From Anolis sagrei (lineage: Eukaryota; Chordata; Lepidosauria; Squamata; Anolidae), in assembly GCF_037176765.1 (NCBI RefSeq), contig NC_090026.1, forward strand, positions 131,686,752 through 131,750,751: a DNA stretch of 64,000 nt, in the 5' to 3' direction. Position numbers and translations under genes: made by a program. Every line of letters starts with the position of its first letter. Within the stretch, counting starts at the first letter, position 1. The notes beneath the pieces were generated by a model that saw only the letters and a list, made by a program, of their open reading frames with translations, ran no database searches and was not told the DNA's origin. Positions 10,116 to 19,911 of the stretch are shown in pieces.

Positions 10116-10335
10116 AAATCTTTTGTTGAGAGGTGTTAAGATGTGCCTGGTTTGCCCCACCCCAGCCATTCCACAGATATATAAACCCATTGTCCTAATT
10201 CCAACAGACCTCACTACCTCTGAGGATGCTTGCCATAGTTGCAGGCGAAATGTCAGGAGAAATACCTCTAGAACATGGCCATGTAGCCCGAAAAAACCCA
10301 CAAGAACCTAGTGATTCCAGCCATGAAAGACTTGA
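10116..10335 (+). mobile_element. PLE 3' end, plus orientation
   Basis: Plus-strand copy of the same terminus: CCATTCCACAGATATATAAA, CTCACTACCTCTGAGGATGC, CAGGCGAAATGTCAGGAG, ending near CCATGAAAGACTTGAC. Together with 9880-10115 it forms an inverted pair. Confidence 0.75.
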
Positions 10336-10564
10336 CAAAGAAGTTAGTAGCTTAAACTTTGGGTCGTTGTAGGTTTTTAGGGCTGTATGGCCATGTTTCA
10401 GAAGCATGCTCTCCTGGCGTTACACCTACATCTATGGCAAGCATCTTCAGAGGTTGTGAGGTGTGTTCGAAACTAGGAAAATGGGGTGTATATATCTGTG
10501 CAACAATTATTATTATTATTATTTACAGCATTTATATTCTGCCCTTCTCACCCCGAAGTGGCTC

Positions 10565-10568
<4 letters not shown>

Positions 10569-10607
<39 letters not shown>
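10569..10607. repeat. (TA)n microsatellite
   Basis: About 19 TA repeats following an L2-type tail (TTCTCACCCCGAAGTGGCTC). Confidence 0.95.
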
Positions 10608-10610
<3 letters not shown>

Positions 10611-10634
10611 TACAATATATTAGGGTGGGAGAAA

Positions 10635-11640
10635 GAACTCTTGTATGTTGGACCAAGATGTGAATGTTTCAGTTGTACACCTTGATTAGCGGTTGATGGC
10701 CTGGCAGTTTTTAGGAGTGGCTTGTTACTGCCTGGGAGAATCCTTTGTTGAGAGGTGATTAGGTGTTCCTTATTGTTTCTTGTCTGGACTTCCTGGGAGA
10801 AAGAACTCATGTCTGTTGGAGGTAGGTGTGAATGTTTCCACTGGCCACCTTGATTAGCATCTGATGGCCTGACAGTTTTTAGGTGTGGCTTGTTACTGCC
10901 TGGGAGAATCCTTTGTTGAGAGGTGATTAGGTGTTCCTGATTGTTTCTTGTCTGGACTTCCCAGGCGAAAGAACTCATGTTTGTTGGAAGTAGATGTGAA
11001 TGTTTCAATTGGCCACCTTGATTAGCATCTGATGGCCTGGCAGTTTTTAGGTGTGGCTTGTTACTGCCTGGAAAAATCCTTTGTTGAGAGGTGATTAGGT
11101 GTTCCTAATTGTTTATTGTCTGGAGTTCCCAGGAGAAAGAACTCTTGTTTGTTGGAGGTAGGTGTGAATGTTTCAATTGGCCACCTTGATTAGCATTTGA
11201 TGGCCTGACAGTTTTTAGGTGTGTCTTGTTACTGCCTGGGAGAATCCTTTGTTGAGGGGTGATTAGGTGTTCCTGATTGTTTCTTGTCTGGACTTCCCGG
11301 AAGAAAGAATTCCTGTCTGTTTGAACTAGGTGTGAATGTTTCCATTGGCCAACTTGATTAGCATCTGATGGCCTGACAGTTTTTAGGTGTGGCTTGTTAC
11401 TGCCTGGAAAAATCCTTTGTTGAGAGGTGATTAGGTGTTCCTGATTGTTTCTTGTCTGGACTTCCTGGGAGAAAGAACTCATGTCTGTTGGAAGTAGGTG
11501 TGAATGTTTCAATTGGCATTTGATGGGCTGACAGTTTTTAGCGGTGGCTTGTTGCTGCCTGGGAAAATCCTTTGTTGAGAGGTGATTAGCTGTCCCTGAT
11601 TGTTTCTTGTCTGGAGTTCCCCTGCATTTGTTTTGTTATA
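10635..11640 (-). repeat. Tandem array, exact 168-bp period, six copies
   Basis: TGAATGTTTC occurs at 10661, 10829, 10997, 11165, 11333 and 11501: five successive spacings of exactly 168 bp. The unit spans TTAGCATCTGATGGCCTG, GTGGCTTGTTACTGCCTGG, AATCCTTTGTTGAGAGGTGA and GTTTCTTGTCTGGACTTCC, and comes from the PLE 3' region. Point differences between units exist but the length is conserved. Confidence 0.92.
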
Positions 11641-11699
11641 ATTTTGGATTTTTTTTTAGTACTGGTAGCCATATTTGTTCATTTTCATGGCTTCCTTTC

Positions 11700-11865
11700 T
11701 GTTGAAAACTGTCGGGCCATCAAATACTAATCAAGGTGGTCAGTTGAAACATTCACACCTCGCTCCAACAGACAAGAGTTCTTTCTCCCACCCTTTACAT
11801 CATTCCACAGATAAACAAACCCAATTTTCCTAGTTTCCAACAAAGCTCACAACCTCGGAGGATTA
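11700..11865 (+). mobile_element. PLE 3' fragment
   Basis: Plus orientation (CTAATCAAGGTGGTCAGTTG, CATTCCACAGATAAACAAAC, CAACAAAGCTCACAACCTC), broken by a SINE at 11866. Confidence 0.7.
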
Positions 11866-12022
11866 TTTTTTAATTTTTGGTCGTGTCAGGAGTGACTTGA
11901 GAAACTGCAAGTTGCTTCTGGTGTGAGCTTCCCACAAGGATGATAAAAACATCAAATCATCCGGGCGTCCCTTGGGCAACGTCCTTGCAGACGGCCAATT
12001 CTCTCACACCAGAAGCGACCTC
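11866..12022 (-). repeat. SINE with LINE-matched tail
   Basis: Minus-strand SINE with GTCGTGTCAGGAGTGACTTG at its 3' side and CCCACAAGGATGATAAAAAC, then GGGCAACGTCCTTGCAGAC. Same family as 13791-14018. Its tail resembles the 3' end of the Vingi-like LINE. Confidence 0.7.
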
Positions 12023-12335
12023 AGAGGATGCGTGCCATAGATGCAGGCGAAACGTCAGGAGAGAATGCTTCTAGAACAGTGTTTCTCAACCTTCCTACTG
12101 CCGTGACCCCTTAATAGAGTTCCTCATGTTGTGGTGACCCCAGAGGCGGCCTTAGGTAATTTTTGCAGACAGCCAATTCTCTCACACCTGAAGCGACCTC
12201 GGAGGATGCGTGCCATAGATGCAGGCGAAACGTCAGGAGAGAATGCTTCTGGAACATGCCTAGACAGCCCGAAAAACCTACAACAACCCAGTGATTCTGG
12301 CCCTGAAAGCCTTCGACAATAGCTTAGACTTTCCA
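12023..12335 (+). mobile_element. PLE 3' end, hAT 5' piece and a local duplication
   Basis: Plus-strand PLE ends (GATGCAGGCGAAACGTCAGG) occur at about 12040 and 12218. A truncated SPIN-like hAT (CAGTGTTTCTCAACCTTCC) starts at 12078, right after TTCTAGAA. The block from CCAATTCTCTCACACC (11995) through the PLE motif repeats at 12173, a 178-bp shift that implies a local duplication after the nested insertions. The end CCTTCGACAATA near 12310-12322 is the PLE 3' terminus. Confidence 0.7.
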
Positions 12336-12907
12336 TAACTGGGTCTACACTAACATGGCTATGTCTTTGCAGAGTAGTGTATATATTTACATGATTTTTG
12401 CTTCACGTTAAATAACTTTATTTTAGCATATTTGCAAACTGCAGTGCATTAACCTGAAAAAAAATTAGATTTTTGGAATTTGCTAAGTGCCTTATACATT
12501 AAACTAAACCGTTCCTTTGAAACAAAACATAGGTTATAGCAGCTTGAAAGGTCTTTCAGAACCAAATTACGTTGTGGGAAAGGAGGTAAATATGCCGGGG
12601 AAACTAAGTTCAGCAAGAGTTGCCGATCACGTTTCGACACCTATTAAATTATGCAGTTCACATGGGCAAAGGAGGATGCATGGCTCTTTTGACTTTGTCT
12701 GGATTGTTGGATTTGATTGTGCAGAGAGACACTTTCTTGGCTCCAGGGAACAGAGGATTTATAGGCTGGGACTTTATTTATCTGGCCCTCTGCGCAGATA
12801 CAGACATCTTGATTTAATTTGAGCAAGGAACAACTGCTCAATTGGACATGCAGTAAAAAGGGATGGATGTTTTTCACTGTTGAAGCTGTCACATAAACAA
12901 TCAATGG
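12336..12907. other. Unique sequence, no gene recognised
   Basis: Complex, non-repetitive sequence without a convincing long frame or splice-bounded homology. Open frames here (61-110 codons) do not resemble any protein I know. Confidence 0.4.
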
Positions 12908-13055
12908 GTTGTTGTTGCTTTTTCGGGCTAAACGGCCATGTTCTAGAAGCATTCTCTCCTGACGTTTCGCCTGCATCTATGGCAAGCATCCTCAGAGGTT
13001 GTGAGGTCTGCCTGCTATAGATGCAGGCGAAACGTCAGGAGAGAATGCTTCTAGA
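12908..13055. mobile_element. Inverted PLE termini
   Basis: A minus-oriented end (TTTCGCCTGCATCTATGGCA at 12966) is followed at once by a plus-oriented end (ATAGATGCAGGCGAAACGTC at 13017), forming a near palindrome. The plus end continues into TTCTAGAA, where a hAT element is inserted. Confidence 0.7.
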
Positions 13056-13766
13056 ACAGTGTTTCTCAACCTTCCTAATGCCGTGACCCCTTAATGGAGT
13101 TCCTCATGTTGGGGTGACCCCCAACCATAACATTATTTTCGTAACTTCGTAACTGTAATTTTGCTACTGTTATGAATCGTAATGTAAATACCTGATATGC
13201 AGATATTCAAATTCCAAATACCCGATATGCCCAAATGTGAATGCAAGTGGGGTTGGGGGAGGACTGATTTTGTAATTTGGGAGTTGTAGTTGCTGGGATT
13301 TATAGTTCACTTATAAACCAGGAGCATTCTGAACTCCACCAGCGATGGATTTGAACCAAACTTGGCTCCCAATGGAGCCAATGGAAAACACTGGAAGGGT
13401 TTGATGGGCATTGACCTTGAGTTTGGGAGTTGTAGTTCACCTATATCCAGAGAGCACTGTGGACTCATGCAATGGTGGATCAGGACCAAACTTGGCACGA
13501 ATACTCAATATTCCCAAATGTGAGTACTGGCGGAGTCTGGGGAAAATAGATCTTGACATTTGGGAGTTGTAGTTGCTGGGATTTATAGTTCATTACAATC
13601 AAAGAACATTCTGAACTCCACCAACGATAGAATTGGCTCAAACGTCCGACATGGAATCCCCATGACCATCAGAAAATACTGTGTTTTCTTATGGTCTTTG
13701 GTGACCCCTCTGACACCCCTTCGCGACCCCCTCAGGGGTCCCGACCCCCAGGTTGAGAAACACTGT
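13056..13766 (+). mobile_element. SPIN-like nonautonomous hAT element, complete
   Basis: Terminal repeats CAGTGTTTCTCAACC and GGTTGAGAAACACTG, flanked by the 8-bp duplication TTCTAGAA. The outer parts match SPIN-type elements (GTTCCTCATGTTG, GACCCCCAACCATAAC, CTGTTATGAATCGTAATG). The interior (about 13273-13700) is the module shared with Helitrons at 22470 and 39299. No transposase is encoded. Confidence 0.88.
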
Positions 13767-13793
13767 TCTAGAAGCATTCTCTCCTGACGTTAA
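13767..13793 (-). mobile_element. PLE terminus remnant beyond the hAT insertion
   Basis: TTCTAGAAGCATTCTCTCCT, then GACGTT, is the mirror of the sequence before 13056. The pre-insertion site was therefore a palindrome centred on TTCTAGAA. Confidence 0.65.
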
Positions 13794-14018
13794 ACCCTTG
13801 TGCCGGCAGAACCTGAATCTGGGGAGAGTACGGGTGAGCTCCCTCTGTCAGCTCCAGCTCCCCATGCGGAGACATGAGAAAAGCCTCCCACAAGGATGAT
13901 AAAACATCAAAACATCTGGGCATCCCCTGGGCAACGTCCTTGCAGACAGCCAATTCTCTCACACCAGAAGCAACTTGCAGTTTCTCAAGTTGCTCCTGAC
14001 ATGAAAAACAAAAACACG
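13791..14018 (+). repeat. tRNA-derived SINE with Vingi-like tail
   Basis: Begins TTAAACCCTTGTGCCGGCAG (tRNA-like 5' part, truncated), continues with GACATGAGAAAAGCCTCCCA, GGATGATAAAACATCAAAAC, CAGCCAATTCTCTCACACC and ends CTCAAGTTGCTCCTGACATG. The 3' end matches the LINE terminus TGCTCTGACACGACAAA at 5477-5495, suggesting that LINE supplied the machinery. Confidence 0.75.
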
Positions 14019-14151
14019 TCAAATTGTTTAAATTGCACTCACAAAACATGTTAATTTTAAAAGGTCAACATAATTACCATATTTACTTGAGTCTCGTGTG
14101 CCATCGAATCTAATGCGCACATGTTTTCAAAACCCCGAAACCAGATTTCTC

Positions 14152-14250
14152 ATTGAGGATGCTTGCCATACATGCAGGCGAAACGTCAGGAGAAAATGCC
14201 TCTAGAACATGGTCACATAGCCCAGAAAAACCTACAACATCCCAGATTTC
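14152..14250 (+). mobile_element. PLE 3' end
   Basis: GAGGATGCTTGCCATACATG, CAGGCGAAACGTCAGGAG, AACATGGTCACATAGCCC and CCTACAACATCCC mark the PLE terminus. Confidence 0.7.
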
Positions 14251-14327
14251 TCATTTCTATGGACTTAAAAGCCTGAAAAAGGAATATCCCCATTGGTACT
14301 TTCAACTTCAGTTCCAACTTGATTGTA

Positions 14328-15117
14328 GTGTTTCTAAAGTTTTGGTGGTGAAAATTTCAGAATCCTAACAAAACTTTCTAAGATTCTAAGATTCATTATA
14401 AATGGCAGTTCCTAATTGGTTCTGTCATTAAAATATCACTAGTAATGAAATAATAATGATAACTTACAAAACTAGAGGGTGTGGGTGCTTTGCCTCTAAA
14501 GTGTTTCTAAAGTTCTGGTGGTGAAAATTTCAGAATCCTAACAAAACTTTCCAAGTTTGATTATAAATGGCAGTTCCTAATTGGTTCTGTCATTAAAATA
14601 TCGCCAATAATGAAATAATAATGATAACTTACAAAACTAGAGGGTGTTGGTGCATTGCCTCTAAAGTGTTTCTAAAGTTCTGGTGGTGAAAATTTCAGAA
14701 TCCTAACAAAACTTTCCAAGTTTGATTATAAATGGCAGTTCCTAATTGGTTCTGTCATTAAAATATCGCCAATAATGAAATAATAATGATAACTTACAAA
14801 ACTAGAGGGTGTTGGTGCATTGCCTCTAAAGTGTTTCTAAAGTTCTGGTGGTGAAAATTTCAGAATCCTAACAAAACTTTCCAAGTTTCATTATAAATGG
14901 CAGTTCCTAATTGGTTCTGTCATTAAAATATCACCAATAATGAAATAATAATGATAACTTACAAAACTAGAGGGTGTTGGTGCTTTGCCTCTAAAGTGTT
15001 TCTAAAGTTCTGGTGGTGAAAATTTCAGAATTCTAACAAAACTTTCCAAGTTTCATTATAAATGGCAGTTCCTAATTGGTTCTGTCATTAAAAAATCGCC
15101 AATAATGAAATTATAAT
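14328..15117 (+). repeat. Satellite-like array, 165-bp period, five copies
   Basis: GTGTTTCTAAAGTT recurs at 14328, 14501, 14666, 14831 and 14996; the last three spacings are exactly 165 bp. Each unit contains GGTGGTGAAAATTTCAGAAT, CCTAATTGGTTCTGTCATTA, AATGAAATAATAATGATAAC and ACTAGAGGGTGTTGGTGC. Copies are highly similar. No link to a known element was recognised. Confidence 0.93.
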
Positions 15118-15345
15118 ATTTTGAAAGTTTTGTTAGAGTTCTGAAATTTTCACCACCAGAACTTTGTTTTGTAAACATCCACTTCGCCAATAATGATATT
15201 TTGAAAGTTTTTTTAGAGTTCTGAAATTTTCACCACCAGAACTTTGTGTTGTAAACATCCACTTCGCCAATAATGATATTTTGAAAGTTTTTTTTAGAGT
15301 TCTGAAATTTTCACCACCAGAACTTTGTGTTGTAAACATCCGCTT
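15111..15345 (-). repeat. Inverted companion array, 80-bp period, three copies
   Basis: TTGAAAGTTT recurs at 15121, 15201 and 15281 (exact 80-bp spacing). The unit holds GAGTTCTGAAATTTTCACCA, the reverse complement of part of the adjacent 165-bp unit, and GTAAACATCCACTTCGCCAA. The two arrays face each other. Confidence 0.9.
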
Positions 15346-16083
15346 CTGTCCACTTCCAGAGAGCCCATGTCCAGTTTCTTCTCAAAGTAGTTTACAGTCG
15401 TGGTTGTGTAACTTACCGCTTTGCAGGAGAAGGGAAGCCAAGCTCAAGCAATATGTGTTTGTGTTTAATTGAGCAGTATTTATTTATTGGTCTCAATCCA
15501 TAACTGCTGACGATTATGTCAAGTGCCGGCGCTTTCATACCTTCTCGAGCCGGAAGCTTTTAAGGCACAAAGGCCAGCGATCTGAAACGTAATTGTGAAA
15601 GCTTTCCTTGACACGCGGTCACTCTAGCCCTGGAAGCAAATATTGCTCTTTGGAGTAATAGAGAATCTATTGTCGGCTGTTCCAACCACGTCAGCTGACG
15701 TTTCTAGCCTTTGTGCCGGGTGGAGCAAATAGGACTTGTGGGATACTATCGCCTAAGGACAGGTGAGACGTGGCATACTCCGTATGCCTTTTATCACCCC
15801 TTGGCAAATAATTAGTAGGTCATTCCAAGCTTAAAACCTGATAAACTTGTTTCGCCTAAAAGGGTATTTGGACAAACGACATAGGTGTGATTGCTGCGGG
15901 AAATATTATCTCTAATACAATTTTTACTGACTTTTTTTAGAATTTGGTGAAGGATTTAGTATTTGATAAGATAAGGAGAAATAGTGCCTTAACTGTTCTT
16001 ATGGCTCTCTTTGTTTCTGTTCCTGCTCTTATGCTTTTTCATATAATTCATAATATCTGCTTTAATGGTGCCATTTTAGTGCA
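15346..16083. other. Unique sequence, no gene recognised
   Basis: High-complexity DNA with some GC-richer stretches (GTGCCGGCGCTTTCATACCT) but no convincing reading frame or known repeat. It could hold noncoding conserved sequence; that needs an alignment. Confidence 0.4.
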
Positions 16084-16873
16084 TCTGTATAAACAAAAAT
16101 GTAATGTTCGTTTGTGGGATTAACATAACTCAAAAACCACTGGACGAATTGACACCAAATTTGGACACAACACACCTATCAGGCCAATGAGTGACCATCA
16201 CTCATAAAAACACTGAAAAACACAGCAGAAGGGACTTAAAAAGCAAAAAAACCAACAAAAAATACATTACAACGCATGCACAAAACCACATATATACACA
16301 AACATACATATAAACCGCTTTGAATCTCCCTCAGGGTGAGAAAAGCGGTATACAAATACTAAACAAACGAATATACATACACACATATACACAGACATAA
16401 AACACATATACACAGACAGCCACAGCAACGCATGGCAGTGTCAGGGTAAAAATCTATGCGCAGCGGATGAGGTTACTAGATCACACAGACACAAATCAGG
16501 ACACTGCAGTTTTCAGTTTCAAAATAACATAAAGTTTACAAAGCACATCTACACATGTCCATTCTAAGCGGGCAAAATCAGGAACTACAAAGCACAGCTT
16601 CAGAACAGTTTCAGAACATGTGCTTATCAGGCTCTCTGGCTGTAAGCCGGATACTCCCTATTTCTTCCCAGCCAGAGAAACTCGTTATCTAACTTCTGTT
16701 AAGGTCTCTTCTCTCTGCCTCTCTGTCTCTTACAACAACAATTCCAACACACAATTGAACATAACAGAATCCATCTTGAATTTCATATTAATCCATTCTT
16801 AATTATATAGAAACACATTGAAAAAACATACATGCATACCTTCAATAATCCTGACAGGCAGGGGGACAGCTAG
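16084..16873 (+). mobile_element. Nonautonomous Helitron
   Basis: Starts TCTGTATAAACAAAAATGTA and ends ACAGCTAG (CTRR type), inserted between A and T. The 5' body carries TTCGTTTGTGGGATTAACAT and CTGGACGAATTGACACC. An L2-type tail (CTTTGAATCTCCCTCAGGGT) and other sequence enlarge the interior. No Rep/helicase is encoded. Confidence 0.7.
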
Positions 16874-16878
16874 TGTGT

Positions 16879-16930
16879 GTGTGTGTATATATATATACAC
16901 ACATAAACATACATACACATACACACTAAC
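16879..16930. repeat. (GT)n/(TA)n/(CA)n microsatellite
   Basis: Mixed dinucleotide run between two oppositely oriented Helitrons. Confidence 0.9.
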
Positions 16931-17601
16931 TGTACCTGCCACACGTTGCTGTGGTCAACCTTCCCTCCTTTTCTCTCCATCCTTTCGCTCGTTCCTTCCC
17001 TTTTTCCTTCCTTCCCTTTCTTTCTTTCATTGTCTCCTTCCTTCCTTTTCTTCCTCTTCCCTTCCTTCCCCCCTTTCTTTCCCTTCCTCTTTCTCCCCTT
17101 TATTCCTTCTCTACCTATTCTTGGACTGCCAGCAGTCCTCCTGATTGATCTATCGACCTACCTACCTATCTCTATCTAATCTATCTACCTTATCTATCTG
17201 GAGGATTGCTGGGAGTTGCAGTCCAGGAATGGGAAATTGGAAACATGCAGGGATTGGGATGCTCTCAAAGAAATCCAAGAAAGTTTGTATCTTAGAAGCA
17301 GTGCATTTGGATCCTCCTCCTCTCCTAAAGGGCCTGGTCTAGGGGATGCTGGGAGCTGTGGTCCGGAAGAGAGTGTGGATACACTATTGTGTGTTTTGTT
17401 TGCCAGGGAGAGTAATTTTTCGCATGTGTTGTAGCGTCTTTTTGCTTTTTTTGGCAGTTGTATTTTCTAGTGTTTTTATGAGTGATGGTCACTTATTGGC
17501 CTGAGAGGTGTCTTGTGTCCAAATTTTGTGTCAATTCGTCCAGTGGTTTTTGAGTTATGCTAATCCCACAAACAAAACATTACATTTATTTATATATCTT
17601 T
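16926..17601 (-). mobile_element. Nonautonomous Helitron, minus orientation
   Basis: The left side has TGCCACACGTTGCTGTGG (the 3' hairpin region reversed) and the right side CGTCCAGTGGTTTTTGAGTT and ATTTATTTATATATC (the 5' end reversed). The CTRR end is eroded. The interior has a CT-rich tract (16960-17115) and a TCTA-type run (17140-17205). Confidence 0.65.
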
Positions 17602-17811
17602 GCGTAGAGTCCTCTCCATAGTCCTGGAGTCGAGATTTTTGCACTGAGGACCAACCAAGGGCTGCACAAGGCTCATAAATGGGAGTTGGGGTGGGTGGGA
17701 TTGAAATTAGAAGTGATGGGAGGTCCATTTCTGGACTGGCTACTTCATATTCTGTGTTGGGGGCAGTTCAGGCCCAGGTGTCCATTTTTAGGCCCAGACT
17801 TACTGCAGATT
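17602..17811. other. No gene recognised
   Basis: Short unassigned stretch between a Helitron and the BovB element. Confidence 0.3.
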
Positions 17812-18975
17812 GTTGTTGTTCATTCGTTCAGTCGTCTCCGACTCTTCGTGACCTCATGGACCAGCCCACGCCAGAGCTCCCTGTTGGCCGTCACCACCCC
17901 CAGCTCCTTCAAGGTCAGTCCAGTCACTTCAAGGATGCCATCCATCCATCTTGCCCTTGGTCGGCCCCTCTTCCTTTTGCCTTCCACTTTCCCCAGCATC
18001 ATTGTCTTCTCTAGGCTTTCCTGTCTCCTCATGATGTGGCCAAAGGACTTCAACTTTCCCTCTAGTCTCCTTCCCTCCAGTGAGCAGTCGGGCTTTATTC
18101 CCTGGAGGATGGACTGGTTGGATCTTCTCGCAGTCCAAGGCACTCTCAGAACTTTCCTCCAGCACCACAGCTCAAAAGCATCAATCTTCCTTCGCTCAGC
18201 CTTCCCGAAGGTCCAGCTCTCACATCCGTAGGTGACTACAGGGAAGACCATGGCTTGGACTAGGCAATGGATCTTGGTTGCCAGTCTGATGTCTCTACTC
18301 TTGACTATTTCATCGAGACTGGACATTGCTCTCCTCCCAAGAAGTAAGCGTCTCCTGATTTCCTGGCCACAGTCTGCATCTGCAGTCATCTTTGCACCTA
18401 GAAATACAAAGTCTGTCTCGGCCTCCACGTTTTCTCCCTCTATTTCCCTGTTGTCAATCATTCTTGTTGCCATAATCTTGGTTTTTTTGATGTTTAGCTG
18501 CAACCCGGCTTTTGCGCTTTCTTCTTTCACCTTGATTAGGAGGCTCCTCAGCTCCTCCTCGCTTTCGGCCATCAGAGTGGTGTCATCTGCATATCTGAGG
18601 TTGTAGATGTTTCTTCCAGCCATTTCCACCCCAGCTTTGCATTCCTCAAGCCCCGCACATCCTCGCATGATGTGTTCTGCATACACGTTAAAAAGGTTGG
18701 GTGAGAGGATGCAGCCTTGCCGGACGCCTTTCCCAATCTTGAACCAGTCTGTTGTTCCGTGGTCAGTTCTTACTGTTGCTTCTTGGTCCTTGTACAGATT
18801 CCTCAGGAGAGAGGGAAGGGGGCTTGGCGTGCCCATCCCACCAAGAACTTGCCACCATTTATTATGATCCACACAGTCAAAGGCTTTAGAATAGTCAATG
18901 AAGCAGAAGTAGATGTTTTTTTGAAACTCCCTGCCTTTCTCCATTCTCCAGCATCTGAATATTGGCAATCTGGTC
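17812..18975 (-). mobile_element. BovB (RTE-clade) LINE, 3' half with open reverse transcriptase frame
   Basis: The minus-strand frame 18968-17820 is open for 382 codons: IYFCFIDYSKAFDCVDHNKW, KGVRQGCILSPNLFNVYAE, catalytic LRYADDTTLMAESEEEL, then YGCESWTFGKAERRKIDAFE, WCWRKVLRVPWTARRSNQSI and GHIMRRQESLEKTMMLGK. These are BovB/RTE signatures. The copy is 5'-truncated, lacking the endonuclease and the first RT blocks. The 3' end near 17812 (GTTGTTGTTCATTCGTTCAG) matches the BovB terminus. BovB is known for horizontal transfer among squamates and ruminants. Confidence 0.92.
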
Positions 18976-19903
18976 TCTCGCTTACTCCAGATAATATTTC
19001 CTGAGTTTTTAATGGGGGGAGGATAGGGGGATTTGTTGGGTGCCTAACTAACCTGAAAGTTTGCCCATCCCTGATAGTATGTGTAAAGAGTGTAGATTTC
19101 CATGTAATTCTGTTATTTGCACTCAGTAGCCAAAGCCTTGTCCTGTCAAGTGGAGTGGAATAGAAACTAACCTGTGACAGAGGATTACATAGCACTTACC
19201 TCTTTGTATTATGACCCTAGGGGCTTCCAATACAAGTGTGTGGCATAATAGCACACCAGGAGAGTTGCTCATAACAATAAACAACAATGCAGATCTGCAT
19301 GGAAGTTGGTTGTCTGGCGTTAGCTAACATGCACTGGACTCCAAATACCTTCCTCTCCCAAAAGTATGCTGGACCAACCTCTTCAGACTATCCAGTACAA
19401 TCCCATTGAATCATGTTTGTGTACATTTGTGGTGTAAAGCACATGATTGTCTTGAAACTTCATTTTTGGAATCTGCAAATCAAAATTGTGGAAAAATAAT
19501 TGTACTGAATCATTTCAATGCAATTTCCCTATGCAATATGATATGCCAAGGTATTCTCTATGACACTTTAGTATTGTGATGATTTAATATCATGAGGTGA
19601 ATGCGTAGGATTGTTGCCAAGTGCCTTAAATAGCCAGAAGTGACCTTAAAGGAGAGAGAGGGAGAGAAATTATTTTAATGTGGATGCCACTGTTGGGTCC
19701 ATGGACTTCGTTCTCTGCCAAGCACTATTTCACTATGCAAAAATTATCACCTATATGCCTTATTTCTTGTTTAAAGTTGGGAGGGGGAAAACTAGTGTGG
19801 TGTATGAAGAACTGTTTACATTCCTAGGCTGATATCTGCTAATCTACGACTGTTATCCAAAACCCATGTGTTAAGAGTAGTGGGACATTACAGCAGAGTA
19901 AAC
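18976..19903. other. Unique sequence, no gene recognised
   Basis: No long frame, RNA gene or familiar repeat. A purine-rich run (GGAGAGAGAGGGAGAGAAA) lies near 19650. Confidence 0.4.
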
Positions 19904-19911
19904 ATGTATAG

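Larger units (their letters stand above)
10365..11640 (-). mobile_element. PLE 3' end expanded into a tandem array
   Basis: It begins with the PLE end (GGGCTGTATGGCCATGTTTC, CTCCTGGCGTTACACCTACA). It is interrupted at 10503-10607 by an L2-type tail and a (TA)n run, and continues as the 168-bp array listed separately. The array unit is the GTGAATGTTTC... GAGAGGTGATTAG part of the normal PLE terminus. Confidence 0.75.

Noticed and set aside
10532-11512. Repeated MKHSHLLPT... frames as a repeat protein
   Set aside because: They arise because the 168-bp array length is a multiple of 3; the sequence is PLE UTR.
10635-11640. CRISPR array
   Set aside because: No unique spacers; whole units repeat, and the DNA is vertebrate.
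17820-18968. 382-codon minus frame as a host gene
   Set aside because: BovB/RTE reverse transcriptase signatures throughout; 5'-truncated LINE.
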